Position numbers and translations under genes: made by a program. Shown here piece by piece: positions 28,424 to 39,166 of a stretch of DNA of 64,000 nt. Location: assembly GCA_016195985.1 (NCBI GenBank), contig JACPYP010000012.1, positions 1-64,000 on the forward strand, in the 5' to 3' direction. Origin of the DNA: Acidobacteriota bacterium (GTDB lineage: Bacteria > Acidobacteriota > Holophagae > Holophagales > Holophagaceae). The notes under the pieces were generated by a model. The model was not told where the DNA came from, ran no database searches, and saw only the letters and a program-made list of their open reading frames with translations. Within the stretch, counting starts at the first letter, position 1; every line of letters begins with the position of its first letter.

Positions 28424-29626
28424 ATGGCCATCAAGCGGGTGAAGGTCGAGGATCTCAAGGCAGGCATGTACGTCCACGACCTTAACTGCGGGTGGTTGCA
28501 GCATGGCTTCCTCCGCCAGCAGTTCCTGCTGAAGAGCGACGACCAGATCGCAAAGATGAAGAAGCAGGGCCTGGACGAGATTTACATCGATACGGACAAG
28601 GGCGGCGATGTGGCCGGGGCGCCCACCCAGGGAGAAATCGAGCGGGTCATCGCCAAACAGATGAAGGAGACGGCCGCAGTGGGGGCCGCCCTGGCCCCGG
28701 CCCGCGTGTCCCAGCAGGAGGAATCCGCCGCGGCCAAGCGCATCATGGGGGACGCCATCGGGGTGGTGGACGGGCTGCTCACGGACGTGCGGCTGGGCAA
28801 GCAGTTGGATCCCGAGAAGGCCAAACCCCTGGTGAAGGCCATGCATGCCTCCGTGCTGCGCAACCCCGGTGCCCTCATCAGCTTGTCCCGCCTGAAGAGC
28901 GCCGATACCTACACTTTCCAGCATTCCGTGAGCATTTGCGCCCTGCTGGTGTCCTTCTGCCAGTCCATGGGCATGGACGCGGCCACCGTGGAAGAGGCTG
29001 GCCTGGGCGGGCTGCTCCACGACGTGGGCAAGATGAAGGTGCCCAATGAAATCCTGAACAAGCCCGGCAAGCTCACGGACGACGAGTTCACCGTGATGAA
29101 ATCCCACGCCTCCATCAGCATGGATCTGCTTGAGGGCATCCCCGGTGTGTCCCGGATGGTCATTCAGATCGCCGGAGAGCACCACGAGAAGGTGGCCGGC
29201 GGAGGCTATCCGCGGGGGATATCGGGTGAGGAGATCTCCCAGATCGGCCGCATGACGGCCATCGTGGACGTCTACGACGCGCTGACCTCCAACCGCATCT
29301 ACCACAAGGCGAAGGAACCCAGCGAAGTGTTGAAGAAGCTCCTGGAGTGGAGCGGCTCCCACCTGGACGGGGACCTGGTTCAGCAGTACATCCGCACCCT
29401 GGGCATCTACCCCGTGGGCTCGCTGGTGCGCCTTTCCAACGACCGCCTGGCGGTGGTGGTGGAACAGGGCGAAGACCTGCTGCGTCCCACGGTGCGCATC
29501 ATCTACGACATCGGCCGGAAGCTGAAGCTGCAGCCCCGTGACCTCGTCCTCACGCCCGGCACCGAGCAGATCGTGGACTACGAAGAGCCCAGCGACTGGA
29601 GGCTGGACCCCACGTTGTTCCTCTGA
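28424..29626 (+). CDS. HD-GYP domain protein (likely c-di-GMP phosphodiesterase)
   Basis: 400 residues. An N-terminal DUF3391-like segment (RVKVEDLKAGMYVHDL) is followed by the HD-GYP domain: LLHDVGKMKVP (HD), HHEKVAGGGYPRGI (HHE and GYP), and IVDVYDALTSNR. Such enzymes break c-di-GMP, linking it to biofilm and motility control. ATG 28424 is used because it opens the family N-terminus; the longer frame adds 54 unlike residues. Single gene with no receiver domain, so its input is unknown. Confidence 0.9.
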   Translation: MAIKRVKVEDLKAGMYVHDLNCGWLQHGFLRQQFLLKSDDQIAKMKKQGLDEIYIDTDKGGDVAGAPTQGEIERVIAKQMKETAAVGAALAPARVSQQEESAAAKRIMGDAIGVVDGLLTDVRLGKQLDPEKAKPLVKAMHASVLRNPGALISLSRLKSADTYTFQHSVSICALLVSFCQSMGMDAATVEEAGLGGLLHDVGKMKVPNEILNKPGKLTDDEFTVMKSHASISMDLLEGIPGVSRMVIQIAGEHHEKVAGGGYPRGISGEEISQIGRMTAIVDVYDALTSNRIYHKAKEPSEVLKKLLEWSGSHLDGDLVQQYIRTLGIYPVGSLVRLSNDRLAVVVEQGEDLLRPTVRIIYDIGRKLKLQPRDLVLTPGTEQIVDYEEPSDWRLDPTLFL

Positions 29627-29641
29627 TGTCCGGCGGCGCCT

Positions 29642-31348
<1,707 letters not shown>

Positions 31349-31363
31349 GGGACCTCCAGACCG

Positions 31364-33964
31364 TTATTCGAGCACGTCTTCCACGGCGGGCCAGCAGCGG
31401 TCTTCGATGCGGCGGCCCGCGGCAGCTGGAGCCGCTCCCGCGGGATTGGCCAGAAACTTGGGATCGAGGATGCGGGCGATTTGATCTTTCAGGTCGTCCA
31501 GGTGAGCCTTGGTGGCCTTGTCCATGGCAGGCATGGCGGGCCTGGACGCGAGGGCCTGCAGGGCCTTCAGTTCGGCCCGGACCGCGCTGCGGGTGTCATC
31601 GCTGGAATTGGGCTGGAGGATGGCCATGCCCAGGCCCCCGCTGGCCACCTGGGGAGCGGGCGCCTGGTTCAGCAGGCGGCCCAGTTGCTCCATGGTGGCC
31701 CGCTGGAGGTTGCGGCGGTAGGCGTCCACCTTGGCGCCGCTCTGCAGCTCAGCGAAAATGCCGCCGCGCAGATCCAGCAACAGCTGGCTGGCCGTGTAGG
31801 CCTTGTCGGCCAGGAGACCTTCCTGTTCCTCGAGCCTGGATAGGCGGGCGTGGTCCAGCAGGACGCCGAGCACGCCTTTCTGGGCCGCCAGCAGCCGCAC
31901 CTGTCCGCTGCCGGGTTCCAGCTTGGCGAGGATCGCCTGATCCAGCAGCCAGGCGGGCGTCTTGAAGACGGAGCCGTTGAGGTATTTCACGGCCTCGGCC
32001 TGGCGGGGCTTGGCGATGGGGCTGAAGCGGCCGCCTTCCTGGCCGGCGTGCTTGTTCACCGTGTCGAAGCCGCCCACCAGGTTGGCGACGTGGCCCAGCT
32101 CCCGCCGCCACTGGCCCCAGATGGCATCGTAGAGGTGGCTGAACTCCCGGAAATCCTCGCCGGATTTCAGGCTGGCCTTGGGCAGCAGGCCCAGCGCGCG
32201 CTGAAGGTTCTTGGTACCCAGCGTGGTGGCCTTCACGGGATCGGCGTCGCCCACGGCTTCGGTCTCCTCGCCGGGATCCACCCCCGCGGCCCCGGCCGTG
32301 GAGAAGCGCAGCCAGGGCTCGCTTTCCTGCGGCTTCAGCCACTCGTTGAGCTGGGCCTTCTCGTCATCGGCGGTCTTGGCCCCGGGGATGGGCGTGTAGC
32401 CCCACTTCACGGCGAAGATGTCGTAGGGGCCGATCTTGGGCAGCAGATCGGCAGGGTCGAACTGATCCTCCGGCTGGGCGACATAGTTGAAGCGGCTGTA
32501 GTCCATGAGCGTGGACACATGGCCCATCTTCTTCACCCAGGCCTTGTCGCGGACCTTCTCGAAGGGGTACTGGGAGCTGGCCTTGAAGTTGTGCGGGAAG
32601 CCCAGGGAATGGCCCACTTCATGGGTGACCACGAAGGCCAGCAGGTCGCCCATGAGGCTGTCGGGCATGGGCAGGGATTGGGCCCGCGAGTCGAGGGGCG
32701 CCACCTGCGTGAAGTACCAGTCCCGCTGGAGCTGCAGGATGTTGTGGTAGAGCACGATGTCGGCTTCCAGGATCTCGCCGCTGCGGGGATCGCTGACGTG
32801 GGGGCCGTAGGCGTTGGCCACGGGCGAGGGCACCCAGCGGATGACGGAGTAGCGGGCATCCCCAGCGTCAAAATCGGGATCCTGCTCCTTGGTGGGAGCG
32901 GGCTTGGCCTGGATGGCGTTCTTGAACCCGGCGGCCTCGAAGGCGGGCTGCCAGGCTTCGACGCCCTTCTTGATGAAGGGCACCCAGGCGGCGGGCGTGG
33001 CGGCGTCGATGTAGAACACGATGGGTTTCACAGGTTCGCTGAGGGCCGCGGAAGGATCCTTCTTCTCCAGGCGCCAGCGTGTGATGTAGGTGCGGCGCAG
33101 GGCCTCGTGCTCGTTCCGCCCGTAGTCCGTGTTCCGCACGCTGAAGAAGCCCAGGCGCTCGTCGAAGACCCGCGGCAGCATGGGTTTCTCGGGCAGCTGG
33201 AGGAAGGAATAGAACATGGTCACCGTGCCGCTGGTGCCGGGGCGCAGGCTGGGGGTTCCGAAGGGCGAAGGAGGTGGCGCTCCCAGGGCTCCCGCTGGGC
33301 TGAAGGGCACGCTGTAAGTCTGCACGGCCTCGACGTTGAGGTTTTCCGGGAAGACTTTGACCTTCTCCACGTAGCTGCGGCTGGGATCGAACACCTGGGC
33401 CCCCAGGACCTGGCGGGCGCTGTACTCGGGCACTTCCGAGGTGAACAGCCGAGTGGCCTCGATGACGGGGGAGCCGTCCTTGGCGAAGGCCTCCACCGGG
33501 AAGCTCATGAGAATGGCCTCGGTGTTGTTGGCGGCCACGGCCTTGGCCACGGGCTTGGAGGGATCGGCCACGATGGCGTGGGAAACCTGCTGCAGGAGGA
33601 CCCTGTGCTCCTTCAGCACCCAGCGGACCACGTCGGAATCCACCACCTGGCCCGCGTGGTTGATGTTGGCGGGCACCCGGTTGGCGGTGACCACCAGCAG
33701 CTGTTCCTGGTCCAGCCGGGCCTTGGGAATCTCGAAGTAGACCTTGCCCTTCAGCTGGTGGATCTTGATGAAGCCTTCCTGGCTCTTGGCCTCGGGGGTG
33801 ATCACCTTGTCATAGGGCTTGGGTTCGCCAGACTCGGGGGCTCCGCCGGGCCGGGCCGGGGCGGGAGCGCCAGGCGCGGCCTGGGCGGCGGGCATGGGCC
33901 GCTGGGCGGTCAGCAGGCTGGCGCAGAGGGCCAGGGCGAGGCTGGTGAGGGGACGTGGGTTCAC
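31364..33964 (-). CDS. Large secreted zinc-dependent metalloprotease
   Basis: 866 residues from a GTG at 33964 preceded by AGGAG; an ATG at 34000 would add 12 residues. A signal peptide (LTSLALALCASLLTAQ) is followed by N-terminal DUF5117/5118-like regions (FEIPKARLDQEQLLVVTANR), then the zinc motif HEVGHSLGFPH (His448, Glu449, His452, His458), of the HExxHxxGxxH type. The C-terminal part includes LMDYSRFNYVAQPEDQ, a probable Met-turn. Proteins of this kind are common in Acidobacteriota and Bacteroidota. Substrate unknown. An Ala/Pro-rich stretch follows the signal peptide. Confidence 0.88.
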   Translation of the reverse strand: MNPRPLTSLALALCASLLTAQRPMPAAQAAPGAPAPARPGGAPESGEPKPYDKVITPEAKSQEGFIKIHQLKGKVYFEIPKARLDQEQLLVVTANRVPANINHAGQVVDSDVVRWVLKEHRVLLQQVSHAIVADPSKPVAKAVAANNTEAILMSFPVEAFAKDGSPVIEATRLFTSEVPEYSARQVLGAQVFDPSRSYVEKVKVFPENLNVEAVQTYSVPFSPAGALGAPPPSPFGTPSLRPGTSGTVTMFYSFLQLPEKPMLPRVFDERLGFFSVRNTDYGRNEHEALRRTYITRWRLEKKDPSAALSEPVKPIVFYIDAATPAAWVPFIKKGVEAWQPAFEAAGFKNAIQAKPAPTKEQDPDFDAGDARYSVIRWVPSPVANAYGPHVSDPRSGEILEADIVLYHNILQLQRDWYFTQVAPLDSRAQSLPMPDSLMGDLLAFVVTHEVGHSLGFPHNFKASSQYPFEKVRDKAWVKKMGHVSTLMDYSRFNYVAQPEDQFDPADLLPKIGPYDIFAVKWGYTPIPGAKTADDEKAQLNEWLKPQESEPWLRFSTAGAAGVDPGEETEAVGDADPVKATTLGTKNLQRALGLLPKASLKSGEDFREFSHLYDAIWGQWRRELGHVANLVGGFDTVNKHAGQEGGRFSPIAKPRQAEAVKYLNGSVFKTPAWLLDQAILAKLEPGSGQVRLLAAQKGVLGVLLDHARLSRLEEQEGLLADKAYTASQLLLDLRGGIFAELQSGAKVDAYRRNLQRATMEQLGRLLNQAPAPQVASGGLGMAILQPNSSDDTRSAVRAELKALQALASRPAMPAMDKATKAHLDDLKDQIARILDPKFLANPAGAAPAAAGRRIEDRCWPAVEDVLE

Positions 33965-34065
33965 GGCAGGCTCCTGGAAGGGGATGTCCCATGAGAACAC
34001 ACCTGCATCGCATTATGAGGCTTCAATTTTCAGACGACCTGCGCATGCTGTAAGTGAGGTGAGCC

Positions 34066-34551
34066 ATGCCCTTCGATGCCGCAACCCGGGATTCCTGCCT
34101 CCGCCGCTACGCGGAAGGAGCTGCGCTGCTGCGCCAGGCCTGGGAGGAGGTGCCTGCCGAGGCCCGCGCCTGGCGCCCGGCGGAAGGCAAGTGGAGCGCC
34201 CACGAGGTGGTGGTCCACTGCGCCGATTCCGAAACCTATTCGGCCATCCGCATCCGTCTGCTTCTGGCGGAGGCCGAGCCCCTCATCGTGGGCTACGACG
34301 AGAACGCCTGGGCGAAGCGCTTCGACTACCACGCCTCGGATCCTGATCTGGCCCTGCGCCTGGTGGAGACGGTGCGGGCCCACACTTCGGCCATGTTGGC
34401 CCGCCTGCCGGATGAGGCTTGGGGGCGCATGGGCCGCCACAGCCACAGCGGACCCTACGGCACCGATGACTGGCTGCGCAGCTACGGAGAGCACCTGGAG
34501 ATCCATGCCGCCCAGATCCGGCGCAACCTGGCCGCCTGGCAGTCCCGATGA
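34066..34551 (+). CDS. DinB-family protein
   Basis: 161 residues of four-helix DinB fold. Metal-ligand candidates lie in KWSAHEVVVHCADSE and YGEHLEIHAAQIRRNL. It starts at ATG 34066 with GGTGAG just upstream. Short intracellular enzyme-like protein, probably metal-dependent; the substrate is unknown. It diverges from the metalloprotease gene. Confidence 0.85.
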   Translation: MPFDAATRDSCLRRYAEGAALLRQAWEEVPAEARAWRPAEGKWSAHEVVVHCADSETYSAIRIRLLLAEAEPLIVGYDENAWAKRFDYHASDPDLALRLVETVRAHTSAMLARLPDEAWGRMGRHSHSGPYGTDDWLRSYGEHLEIHAAQIRRNLAAWQSR

Positions 34552-34585
34552 TCTGGGCGGGGGGCGGTCCTCAGAGGGGAAAAGC

Positions 34586-34686
34586 GGAACACAGAGGACA
34601 CGGAGAACCGAGGAGGACACAGAGGAGCGTGGAGCCCTTGTTTTTTCTCGGCGTCTCCTATGGCCGCTCTGTGTCCTCTGCGTTCC
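34586..34686. repeat. Imperfect inverted-repeat intergenic element
   Basis: GGAACACAGAGGACACGGAG at the left pairs with the complement of the right end (CTCTGTGTCCTCTGCGTTCC), separated by about 60 bp. A T6 run sits in the loop. A related half-element occurs near 35950-35975 (GGCTCTGTGTCTCCGTGGCG). I read it as one of the genome's dispersed palindromic repeats. Confidence 0.7.
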
Positions 34687-34754
34687 AATCTTTTTAGAGG
34701 TTTCAACGGACATCCAACTCCCCGCTCGCCGTCTTCAGTCTTTCCGGAGGCCCC

Positions 34755-35135
34755 ATGCCCCTCGTCCGCATCTCACACCGCTCCGGCCTGTCCGACGCCT
34801 ACCGGCAGGCTCTGTCCGATGGCGTCCAGGAGGCCATGGCCAGCACGGTGAATGTGCCGGCCGATGACCGGTTTCACATTCTCACGGAGCACGCCTCGGG
34901 CCTGGTTTTCGATGCCCACTACCTGGGCATCGAGCGGTCGCCCGAGTGGGTGGCCATCCAGATCACGCTGCGCCAGGGGCGCACCGTGGAGATGAAGCAG
35001 GCCCTCTACCGCCGCATCGTGGAGAACCTCGCCGCGAAACCCGGGGTGCGCCCCGAGGACGTGATGATCTGCCTGGTGGAGAACGATCTGGCCGACTGGT
35101 CCTTCGGCAATGGGGTGGCCCAGTATGTCCGCTGA
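34755..35135 (+). CDS. Tautomerase family protein
   Basis: 126 residues. After Met comes the catalytic Pro (MPLVRISHRSG), as in 4-oxalocrotonate tautomerase/MIF-type enzymes, then PADDRFHILTEH and KQALYRRIVENLAAK. The length suits the longer, two-unit members. It should act as an acid-base enzyme on small keto-enol substrates; which one is unknown. Its 3' end overlaps the N-acetyltransferase gene by 11 bp, so they are translated together. Confidence 0.85.
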   Translation: MPLVRISHRSGLSDAYRQALSDGVQEAMASTVNVPADDRFHILTEHASGLVFDAHYLGIERSPEWVAIQITLRQGRTVEMKQALYRRIVENLAAKPGVRPEDVMICLVENDLADWSFGNGVAQYVR

Positions 35136-35919
35136 ACTCGACCTCGCCACCTACCTGCGGCGCATTGGGCTCGACGCGCCTCCCGCAGTGAATCTGGCTG
35201 GCCTGGAAACCCTGCACCTGGCCCACCTCCAGCACATTCCTTTCGAGAACCTGGATGTGCAGCTGGGCCGCCCCATCCGGCTGGACCTGGCCTCCCTCCA
35301 GGCGAAGCTGGTCCAGGGACGGCGCGGCGGCTACTGTTTCGAGCAGAACCGGCTTTTCACCACGGTCCTGGAGGCGCTGGGTTTTCCAGTGATCACCTGC
35401 GAGGCCCGGGTGCGGCGCGGCGCCACGCGCCTGCTGCCCCGCACCCACATGATGCTGCTGGTGGAACTGGAGGGCCGGACCTGGCTCTGCGACGTGGGTT
35501 TCGGCGGAGACGGCATCCTGCTGCCCGTGCCTCTGGACGGGGAGGAGCGCGTCCAGTTTCTCAACTGCTACCGCGTGGCGCCCGAAGGGCCGCTCTGCGT
35601 CCTGCAGACGCTTCGCCTGGGCGTCTGGGAGGATCTCTACGCCTTCGAACCCGCGGCCCGGTTCCCCGTGGACTACGAGATGGCCAACCACTACACCAGC
35701 ACCCACCCCGAGTCGGGCTTCGTCAAGACTCTCACCGCCCAGATCTGCAGCCCCGAGGCGCGCCGCTACCTGCGCAACCTGACCTACAGCGAGGCTCGGG
35801 GGGATGAGGTGGAGGGCCGCGAACTGGCCCCGGAGGAGGTGGCGCCCCTGCTGCGGGAGGCCTTCGGCATCGAGGTGCCGCGGGGGCCGCACCAGCTCGT
35901 CAACGGCCTGCGCATCTGA
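35125..35919 (+). CDS. Arylamine N-acetyltransferase
   Basis: 264 residues of the NAT family. The catalytic triad is readable: Cys in RRGGYCFEQN, His in RTHMMLLVE, Asp in CDVGFGGDG. HIPFENLDVQLG near the N-terminus is also typical. NAT enzymes move acetyl or similar groups from CoA to arylamines and hydrazines. ATG 35125 overlaps the tautomerase gene end. An ATG 15 bp earlier lacks support. Confidence 0.92.
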   Translation: MSAELDLATYLRRIGLDAPPAVNLAGLETLHLAHLQHIPFENLDVQLGRPIRLDLASLQAKLVQGRRGGYCFEQNRLFTTVLEALGFPVITCEARVRRGATRLLPRTHMMLLVELEGRTWLCDVGFGGDGILLPVPLDGEERVQFLNCYRVAPEGPLCVLQTLRLGVWEDLYAFEPAARFPVDYEMANHYTSTHPESGFVKTLTAQICSPEARRYLRNLTYSEARGDEVEGRELAPEEVAPLLREAFGIEVPRGPHQLVNGLRI

Positions 35920-36012
35920 GGCCGTTTCGCCGGCGAAGGCCTCCGTGCCGTCTTCGTGGGCTCTGTGTCTCCGTGGCGGATCTCTATGGTTGATGGCGAT
36001 CTGGTATGAGGC

Positions 36013-36684
36013 CTACCAGTCGATGCGCCGCCCGTCCCGCCAGAAGCCGCCGCTGATGTCCGGTCCGGCCTTCAGCACCAGCCAGAGGATGCTGTCGGCG
36101 CCCTGCTGAAGGCTGCGGGGAGCCCCGGGGCCGCCCATGTCCGTGCGCACCCACCCGGGGCAGACCGCATTCACCGCGATGCCGCGCGGTTTCAGGGCCG
36201 CCGCCAGTTGGACGGTGATGGCGTTCAACGCCGTTTTCGAGATGCAGTAGGCGGGCGCCCAGTTGGAAGGGGCCGACAGCTGGCCCCCGCCACTGCTCAC
36301 GTTCACCACGCGGCTCCCTTTGACCAGGAGCGGCGCCAGGGCCTGGGTCAGCGCCAGGGGGCCAAGGGCGTTCGTTTCCAGCGTGCGGCGCAGCACGACC
36401 GGGTCCAGCGCAAGCGCGTCCTCCGAGGAATCCAGCAGGATGCCGGCGTTGTTCACCAGCATGTTCAGGCGGCCGTGGCGGGCCCGGATGGAAGCCCCGG
36501 CGGCGGCGATGGAGGCGGGATCGCACACATCCAGCGGCAGCACTTCCGCGCCGGGCAGCGGCTTCATCGTCCCCGGATCCCGCACGCCGGCCAGCACGGT
36601 GAAGCCCTCCTCCACCAGGCGGCGGGCCACTTCCCGGCCCAGGCCCCGGGAGGCGCCGGTGATGAGGACGGTGGGTGCGGCCAT
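36013..36684 (-). CDS. Short-chain dehydrogenase/reductase
   Basis: 223 residues. The NAD(P)-binding motif is VLITGASRGLGREV, the NNAG motif is MLVNNAGIL, and the active site shows Ser in VVNVSSGGG and Y-x3-K in APAYCISKTAL. It is a classical SDR oxidoreductase of unknown substrate. It is divergent from the YbaK-like gene with about 45 bp between starts. Confidence 0.9.
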   Translation of the reverse strand: MAAPTVLITGASRGLGREVARRLVEEGFTVLAGVRDPGTMKPLPGAEVLPLDVCDPASIAAAGASIRARHGRLNMLVNNAGILLDSSEDALALDPVVLRRTLETNALGPLALTQALAPLLVKGSRVVNVSSGGGQLSAPSNWAPAYCISKTALNAITVQLAAALKPRGIAVNAVCPGWVRTDMGGPGAPRSLQQGADSILWLVLKAGPDISGGFWRDGRRIDW

Positions 36685-36730
36685 GGTCTCCCCTGCTGAT
36701 CATCGAAGCCAATCGTGGAATCATCTTCCC

Positions 36731-37210
36731 ATGTCTAAGGCGCCTTCCACCCCGGCCACCCGCCTCCTGAAGCAGGCGGGCGTTCCCTACACGGAGCATC
36801 TGTACCGCTACGAGGAGCACGGCGGCACCAAGGTGAGCGCCCGGGAAATGGGCGTGGAAGAGCATGCGGTGATCAAGACCCTGATCATGGAGGACGACAA
36901 AGGCGTGCCCCTCGTCATCCTCATGCACGGCGACCGCGAGGTGAGCACCAAGGAACTGGCCCGCCAGACCGGTGCCAGGTCCGTGCAGCCCTGCAAGCCC
37001 GAGGTGGCCAACCGGCACAGCGGGTATCTGGTGGGAGGCACCAGCCCCCTGGGCACGAAGAAGGCCATGCCCGTCCATGCCGAGGCCAGCCTTTTCGAAC
37101 TCGGACGCATCTACCTCAACGGCGGCAGCCGGGGCTTTCTCGTGGGTTTGGATCCGAAGGATCTGGAGCGTGTCCTGAAAGTGAACCGGGTGAATGTGGC
37201 GATTTTGTAA
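36731..37210 (+). CDS. ybaK: Cys-tRNA(Pro)/aminoacyl-tRNA deacylase, YbaK type
   Basis: 159 residues. It matches the YbaK/EbsC editing fold: ATRLLKQAGVPYTEHLYRYE, VIKTLIMEDD, and the conserved GGTSPLGTKKAMPV loop with the key Lys. YbaK removes cysteine from wrongly charged tRNA-Pro. ATG 36731 begins the family N-terminus. The upstream same-frame extension is the shadow of the divergent SDR gene. No strong ribosome-binding site is seen. Confidence 0.9.
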   Translation: MSKAPSTPATRLLKQAGVPYTEHLYRYEEHGGTKVSAREMGVEEHAVIKTLIMEDDKGVPLVILMHGDREVSTKELARQTGARSVQPCKPEVANRHSGYLVGGTSPLGTKKAMPVHAEASLFELGRIYLNGGSRGFLVGLDPKDLERVLKVNRVNVAIL

Positions 37211-37343
37211 CGGCGCGTTCAATTCCAGGAAGGGAAACGGCTTCCTCAAGCTGATCGAATCATCATGAATGGTGCCCGCCAGAATCCGCATCGCCGTGGG
37301 CCCGACTCCGGTGTAGGCTGGCACTTCTTTCCCGGAGAGCACC

Positions 37344-37934
37344 ATGAAGACGACTGTTTTTTCCTTCTTGCTGGCTTTGCCGCTAGCGGCCCAGGCCCCT
37401 GCCGCCAAGACGCCTGCCCCAACTCCTGTTCCGGCCCCCGCAGCCGAGCCCAGCGTCGGCGCCGCCATCGACGGCACCTACCAGTTCGTTCCGGGCCAGT
37501 TCATCGGCGCGGCCGAGGCCATGCCCGAGGACAAGTACAACTTCGCGCCCACTCAAGGCGAGTTCAAAGGGGTGAAGACCTTCGCCCAGCAGGTGAAGCA
37601 CGTCGCCGCCGTGAACTTCGCGATGGGCGCCATGATCCTCGGAGAGAAGCCCACCGCGGGAATGGGGGAGATGGAAATGGGCCCGGCCGACCTCAAGACC
37701 AAGGCCGAGATCGTGAAATACATGAAGGATTCCTTCGCCTACGCCCGGAAGGCCATCCAGAGCATCACGGCTCAGAACGGCAGTCGCCCCATCAAGAACC
37801 CCTTCGGCCAGGGTCCGGACTGGACGCCCATCGGCGTCGCCACGCTGCTGGCCTTCCACGGCATGGACCACTACGGCCAGATGGTGGAGTACCTCCGCAT
37901 GAACGGCATCGTGCCGCCCGCCAGCCGCCGCTAA
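37344..37934 (+). CDS. Exported DinB-family protein
   Basis: 196 residues. A signal peptide (FSFLLALPLAAQA) and a Pro/Ala-rich linker come first, then a DinB four-helix bundle: MPEDKYNFAPTQGEFKGVKT, FAQQVKHVAAVNFAMGAMI, and LLAFHGMDHYGQMVEYLRMNG. Likely metal-binding His residues are in KHVAAVN and FHGMDHYGQ. It is secreted, unlike the two other DinB proteins in the window. Function unknown. Confidence 0.88.
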   Translation: MKTTVFSFLLALPLAAQAPAAKTPAPTPVPAPAAEPSVGAAIDGTYQFVPGQFIGAAEAMPEDKYNFAPTQGEFKGVKTFAQQVKHVAAVNFAMGAMILGEKPTAGMGEMEMGPADLKTKAEIVKYMKDSFAYARKAIQSITAQNGSRPIKNPFGQGPDWTPIGVATLLAFHGMDHYGQMVEYLRMNGIVPPASRR

Positions 37935-38000
37935 CGGATCATCCCCTTCACGAGGAGGGATGCATTCCAGTTCTTCCGGGGCTCGTGCCATTCTTTTCGG

Positions 38001-39107
38001 ATGCGCCGCTGGATGCCCCCCCTCCTCGCCCTTGCCGCCCTGGTGGTCCTGGCCCCGGGGGGGCGGGCTCAGGCGCCAGCCCCGGTCCCAGTCTCGGTAC
38101 CGGCGGCGGCGGCCGTCGAGTCGCTGTCCGATGGCCCCCATGTGCTGTGGCGCGGTCCGAAGGCGGAAGTGCTCTCGGTGCGCGAAGGCCGGCTGGAAAA
38201 GGCGGCCCTCGGAGCCAAAGGAATGCTGGCCCTGCCGGGGCTGCCGCCGCTCAAGCTCAGCCCGGCCGGCCCCCGGGCCCCGCTGACGGACGTGGCCGGT
38301 TCCGACCGCGTGGCCGCCGTCAGCGACATCCACGGCAACCTCCAGGGCCTGCTTACCCTGTTGCGGGCCCACCAAGTCATCGATGCGGCGAACCGCTGGA
38401 CCTTCGGCAAGGGCCAGCTGGTGGTGGCCGGGGACGTGATGGACCGCGGGCCCCAGGTCACCGAAGCCTACTGGCTGCTACGCAGCCTGGAGGCCCAGGC
38501 GGCGGCGCGGGGCGGCCGGGTGCACATGGTGATGGGCAACCACGAATCAATGGTTCTCACGGGCGACCAGCGCTACGTGAACCCGAAGTACAAACAGCTC
38601 TCGGCGGGGCTCCTGCCGGGCCTGGACGTGCTCTACGGGCCGGACAGCGAGGTGGGCCGCTGGTTGCGCCTGCATCCCGCGCTCATCCGGGTGGGGCGCA
38701 CCCTCTTCCTGCATGGCGGCATCTCGCCGAAGCTGCTGGCCGGGAAGCCCAGCCTTCAGTCCGTGAACGAAAGCCTGGCGGCCATTTGGAAGCCCGGCGT
38801 TTCGGAAGAAGCGCGCAAGGCGATGCTGGGCACCCACGGACCCCTCTGGTACCGCGGCCTCATTCCCGGGGCCGACACCAAGCTTGGCGACGCCTCGCCG
38901 GAACACATCCAGGCGCTGCTGCAGGCCTTCGACGTCGACCGCGTGGTGGTGGGCCACTCCACCCTCGATGCCGTGACCGCCTTCCACGGGGGCCGGGTCA
39001 TCGGGGTGGATGCGGGCCTCAAGGACGGCAAGGGCGGGGAGCTGCTGCTCCTGGAGAAGGGCCAGGCCTTCCGGGGCTTGCCCGACGGCACCAGGCTGCC
39101 GCTCTAG
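38001..39107 (+). CDS. Exported calcineurin-like metallophosphoesterase
   Basis: 368 residues with a signal peptide (PPLLALAALVVLAPGGRAQA). The metallophosphoesterase motifs are all present: SDIHGNLQG, GDVMDRGPQ, MGNHES, LHGGIS, and VVGHSTLD. The pattern is closest to bacterial Shewanella-like PPP phosphatases. It should remove phosphate from an unknown substrate in the periplasm. Its TAG stop codon lies inside the left arm of a 22-bp perfect inverted repeat. Confidence 0.88.
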   Translation: MRRWMPPLLALAALVVLAPGGRAQAPAPVPVSVPAAAAVESLSDGPHVLWRGPKAEVLSVREGRLEKAALGAKGMLALPGLPPLKLSPAGPRAPLTDVAGSDRVAAVSDIHGNLQGLLTLLRAHQVIDAANRWTFGKGQLVVAGDVMDRGPQVTEAYWLLRSLEAQAAARGGRVHMVMGNHESMVLTGDQRYVNPKYKQLSAGLLPGLDVLYGPDSEVGRWLRLHPALIRVGRTLFLHGGISPKLLAGKPSLQSVNESLAAIWKPGVSEEARKAMLGTHGPLWYRGLIPGADTKLGDASPEHIQALLQAFDVDRVVVGHSTLDAVTAFHGGRVIGVDAGLKDGKGGELLLLEKGQAFRGLPDGTRLPL

Positions 39108-39162
39108 GGTCTGTTTTCAAAGTGGATGCGCGGCCACACCCCACTTTGAAAACAGACCCTAG
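39104..39162. repeat. Perfect 22-bp inverted repeat after the phosphoesterase gene
   Basis: Arms 39104-39125 and 39141-39162 are exact complements (CTAGGGTCTGTTTTCAAAGT...), with a 15-nt loop ATGCGCGGCCACACC. The ends and loop match the larger element at 62263-62448, which shares TAGGG-CTG ends and the phrase TGCGCGGCCACACCCC in inverse orientation. The left arm supplies the stop codon of the upstream gene, and the hairpin may end both convergent transcripts. Confidence 0.9.
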
Positions 39163-39166
39163 ATCC